Source: Actinomycetes bacterium (GTDB lineage Bacteria > Actinomycetota > Acidimicrobiia > Acidimicrobiales > RAAP-2). Taken from it: a stretch of 6,935 bases of DNA. Location of the stretch: assembly GCA_021807965.1 (NCBI GenBank), contig JAKBCI010000093.1, positions 1-6,935 on the forward strand. Reading direction: 5' to 3'. Position 1 is the first letter of the stretch. Each line of letters opens with the position of its first letter. The translations under genes and the position numbers were made by a program. A model generated the notes under the pieces. That model saw only the letters and a program-made list of their open reading frames with translations. It made no database searches and was not told where the DNA came from. Positions 6,029-6,935 of the stretch are shown here, piece after piece.

Positions 6029-6934
6029 TTAGCGGTCCTCGGGGGCGCCGTGCGCCGCGATCTCGTCGACCAAGCGCTCGACGAAGGAGTCGAGGGGAAC
6101 GTCGCGCACGGGATCCGCCGAGCCCCGCGCGTTGACCCCAACGGTGCCTCGCGCAACGTCGTCCTCGCCAACCACCACGATGTAGGGAATCTTCTCCATC
6201 TTCGCGCGCCGGATCCGCGCTCCCAGTGGCTCACTCGCGGGGTCGACGTCGACGCGAACGTCGTGCTCGCGCAGCCGACTGGCGACCATCGCCGCGTACT
6301 CGTCGTTGTCGTCGCGCACGCTCAGCACGCGCACCTGCTCGGGACTGAGCCACGTCGGCATGTTCCCCGCGTAGTGCTCGAGCAGCACCGCCATGAACCG
6401 TTCCACCGAACCAAAGAGTGCGCGGTGAATCATGATGGGTCGGCTTCGCGCGTTGTCGGCACCAACGTAGGTCGCGTCGAAGCGCTGCGGCGTCTGAAAG
6501 TCCAGTTGAATCGTCGACATCTGGTGCGTGCGTCCGATGGCGTCACGCGCCTGCACGGAGATCTTGGGACCGTAGAACGCCCCACCACCCACGTCCAGCA
6601 CGAGGTCGAGTCCGGCGTTGGTAGCGACGTTCGATAGCGTCTGCTCGGCCTGCGCCCACTCTTCGTCGGTGCCAACCGCTTTGCCCTCGGGTCGTGTCGA
6701 GAGTTCGAGGTAAAACTCGTTCAAACCAAAATCTCGCAACAGTTCGAGGACGAAGGTAAGCAGGCTCGCCAACTCCCCCGCCATCTGCTCACTAGTGCAG
6801 AAGATGTGGGCGTCGTCCTGGGTCATGCCGCGGACGCGAGTCAAGCCGTGGACGACACCCGACTTCTCGTATCGATAGACCGACCCGAATTCGAAGAGGC
6901 GCAGCGGCAGCTCCCGATAGCTACGTTGCCTCGA
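6029..6934 (-). CDS. thrS: Threonyl-tRNA synthetase, C-terminal part (partial)
   Basis: The C-terminal 301 residues of a class II synthetase that is usually about 640-690 aa; the editing domains and the start of the catalytic core lie beyond the right window edge. The visible part begins in motif 2: SYRELPLRLFEFGSVYRYEK, then SGVVHGLTRVRGMTQDDAHIFC, with the Arg and Glu of RYE (E. coli Arg363/Glu365) and the zinc ligand His of DDAH (E. coli His385). DVGGGAFYGPKISVQARDAIGR follows. Motif 3 is PIMIHRALFGSVERF, containing the second zinc His (E. coli His511). The anticodon-binding domain then runs from WLSPEQVRVLSV to the TAA stop. The position after RVRG is Met where Phe is usual, a mild change. 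The zinc Cys lies outside the window. Nothing suggests it is broken; it is the first gene of the visible operon. Confidence 0.96.
   Translation of the reverse strand, partial: SRQRSYRELPLRLFEFGSVYRYEKSGVVHGLTRVRGMTQDDAHIFCTSEQMAGELASLLTFVLELLRDFGLNEFYLELSTRPEGKAVGTDEEWAQAEQTLSNVATNAGLDLVLDVGGGAFYGPKISVQARDAIGRTHQMSTIQLDFQTPQRFDATYVGADNARSRPIMIHRALFGSVERFMAVLLEHYAGNMPTWLSPEQVRVLSVRDDNDEYAAMVASRLREHDVRVDVDPASEPLGARIRRAKMEKIPYIVVVGEDDVARGTVGVNARGSADPVRDVPLDSFVERLVDEIAAHGAPEDR
6036..6041 (-). promoter_or_regulatory. Ribosome binding site of the HIT gene, inside the end of thrS
   Basis: The minus strand reads CGAGGA just before the last thrS codons, about nine bases ahead of the GTG start of the HIT gene. 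It supports that GTG as the real start and ties HIT translation to the thrS message. Confidence 0.5.
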
Positions 6935-6935
6935 C

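Overview
The window is about 6.9 kb of high-GC, chromosome-core DNA in which every convincing gene lies on the minus strand. Transcription runs from right to left: thrS (3' part), a HIT-family nucleotide phosphorylase/hydrolase gene, a phosphatidylinositol-phosphate synthase (pgsA type), a PIM acyltransferase (patA type), a PimA-type mannosyltransferase, an unrecognised two-TM membrane protein, pdxS, pdxT, and the 5' part of a YebC/TACO1-family gene. Both ends are cut by the window. No RNA gene, mobile element, CRISPR array, convincing promoter or terminator was seen.

This order closely matches the thrS-HIT-pgsA-acyltransferase-pimA ... pdxS-pdxT-yebC block I know from Mycobacterium tuberculosis (around Rv2614c-Rv2603c), so the source is almost certainly an actinomycete in the broad sense (phylum Actinomycetota). 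The proteins look diverged from mycobacterial ones. An early-branching class such as Acidimicrobiia would fit, but that is inference and the sequence alone does not settle it.

The genes are packed as one likely operon. Gaps or overlaps in transcription order are: thrS-HIT 2 nt gap, HIT-pgsA 45 nt, pgsA-patA 2 nt, patA-pimA 4 nt overlap (GTGA), pimA-membrane protein 9 nt, membrane protein-pdxS 22 nt, pdxS-pdxT 7 nt overlap, pdxT-yebC 42 nt. Four genes start at GTG. The middle three enzymes form the first part of phosphatidylinositol mannoside (PIM) synthesis: phosphatidylinositol-phosphate formation, mannosylation and mannose acylation. pdxS and pdxT make the two-subunit pyridoxal 5'-phosphate synthase. 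thrS and yebC serve translation, and the HIT protein probably deals with dinucleoside polyphosphates.

The most interesting item is the 299-aa membrane protein between pimA and pdxS. Its layout and motif spacing look like an HtpX/M48 membrane metalloprotease, but the zinc motif reads HCLAR instead of HExxH and the probable third ligand is also replaced. It looks like an intact, expressed pseudoprotease built into a lipid-glycosylation operon. A smaller oddity is an Arg-to-Lys change in the CDP-alcohol phosphotransferase signature of the pgsA-type enzyme.
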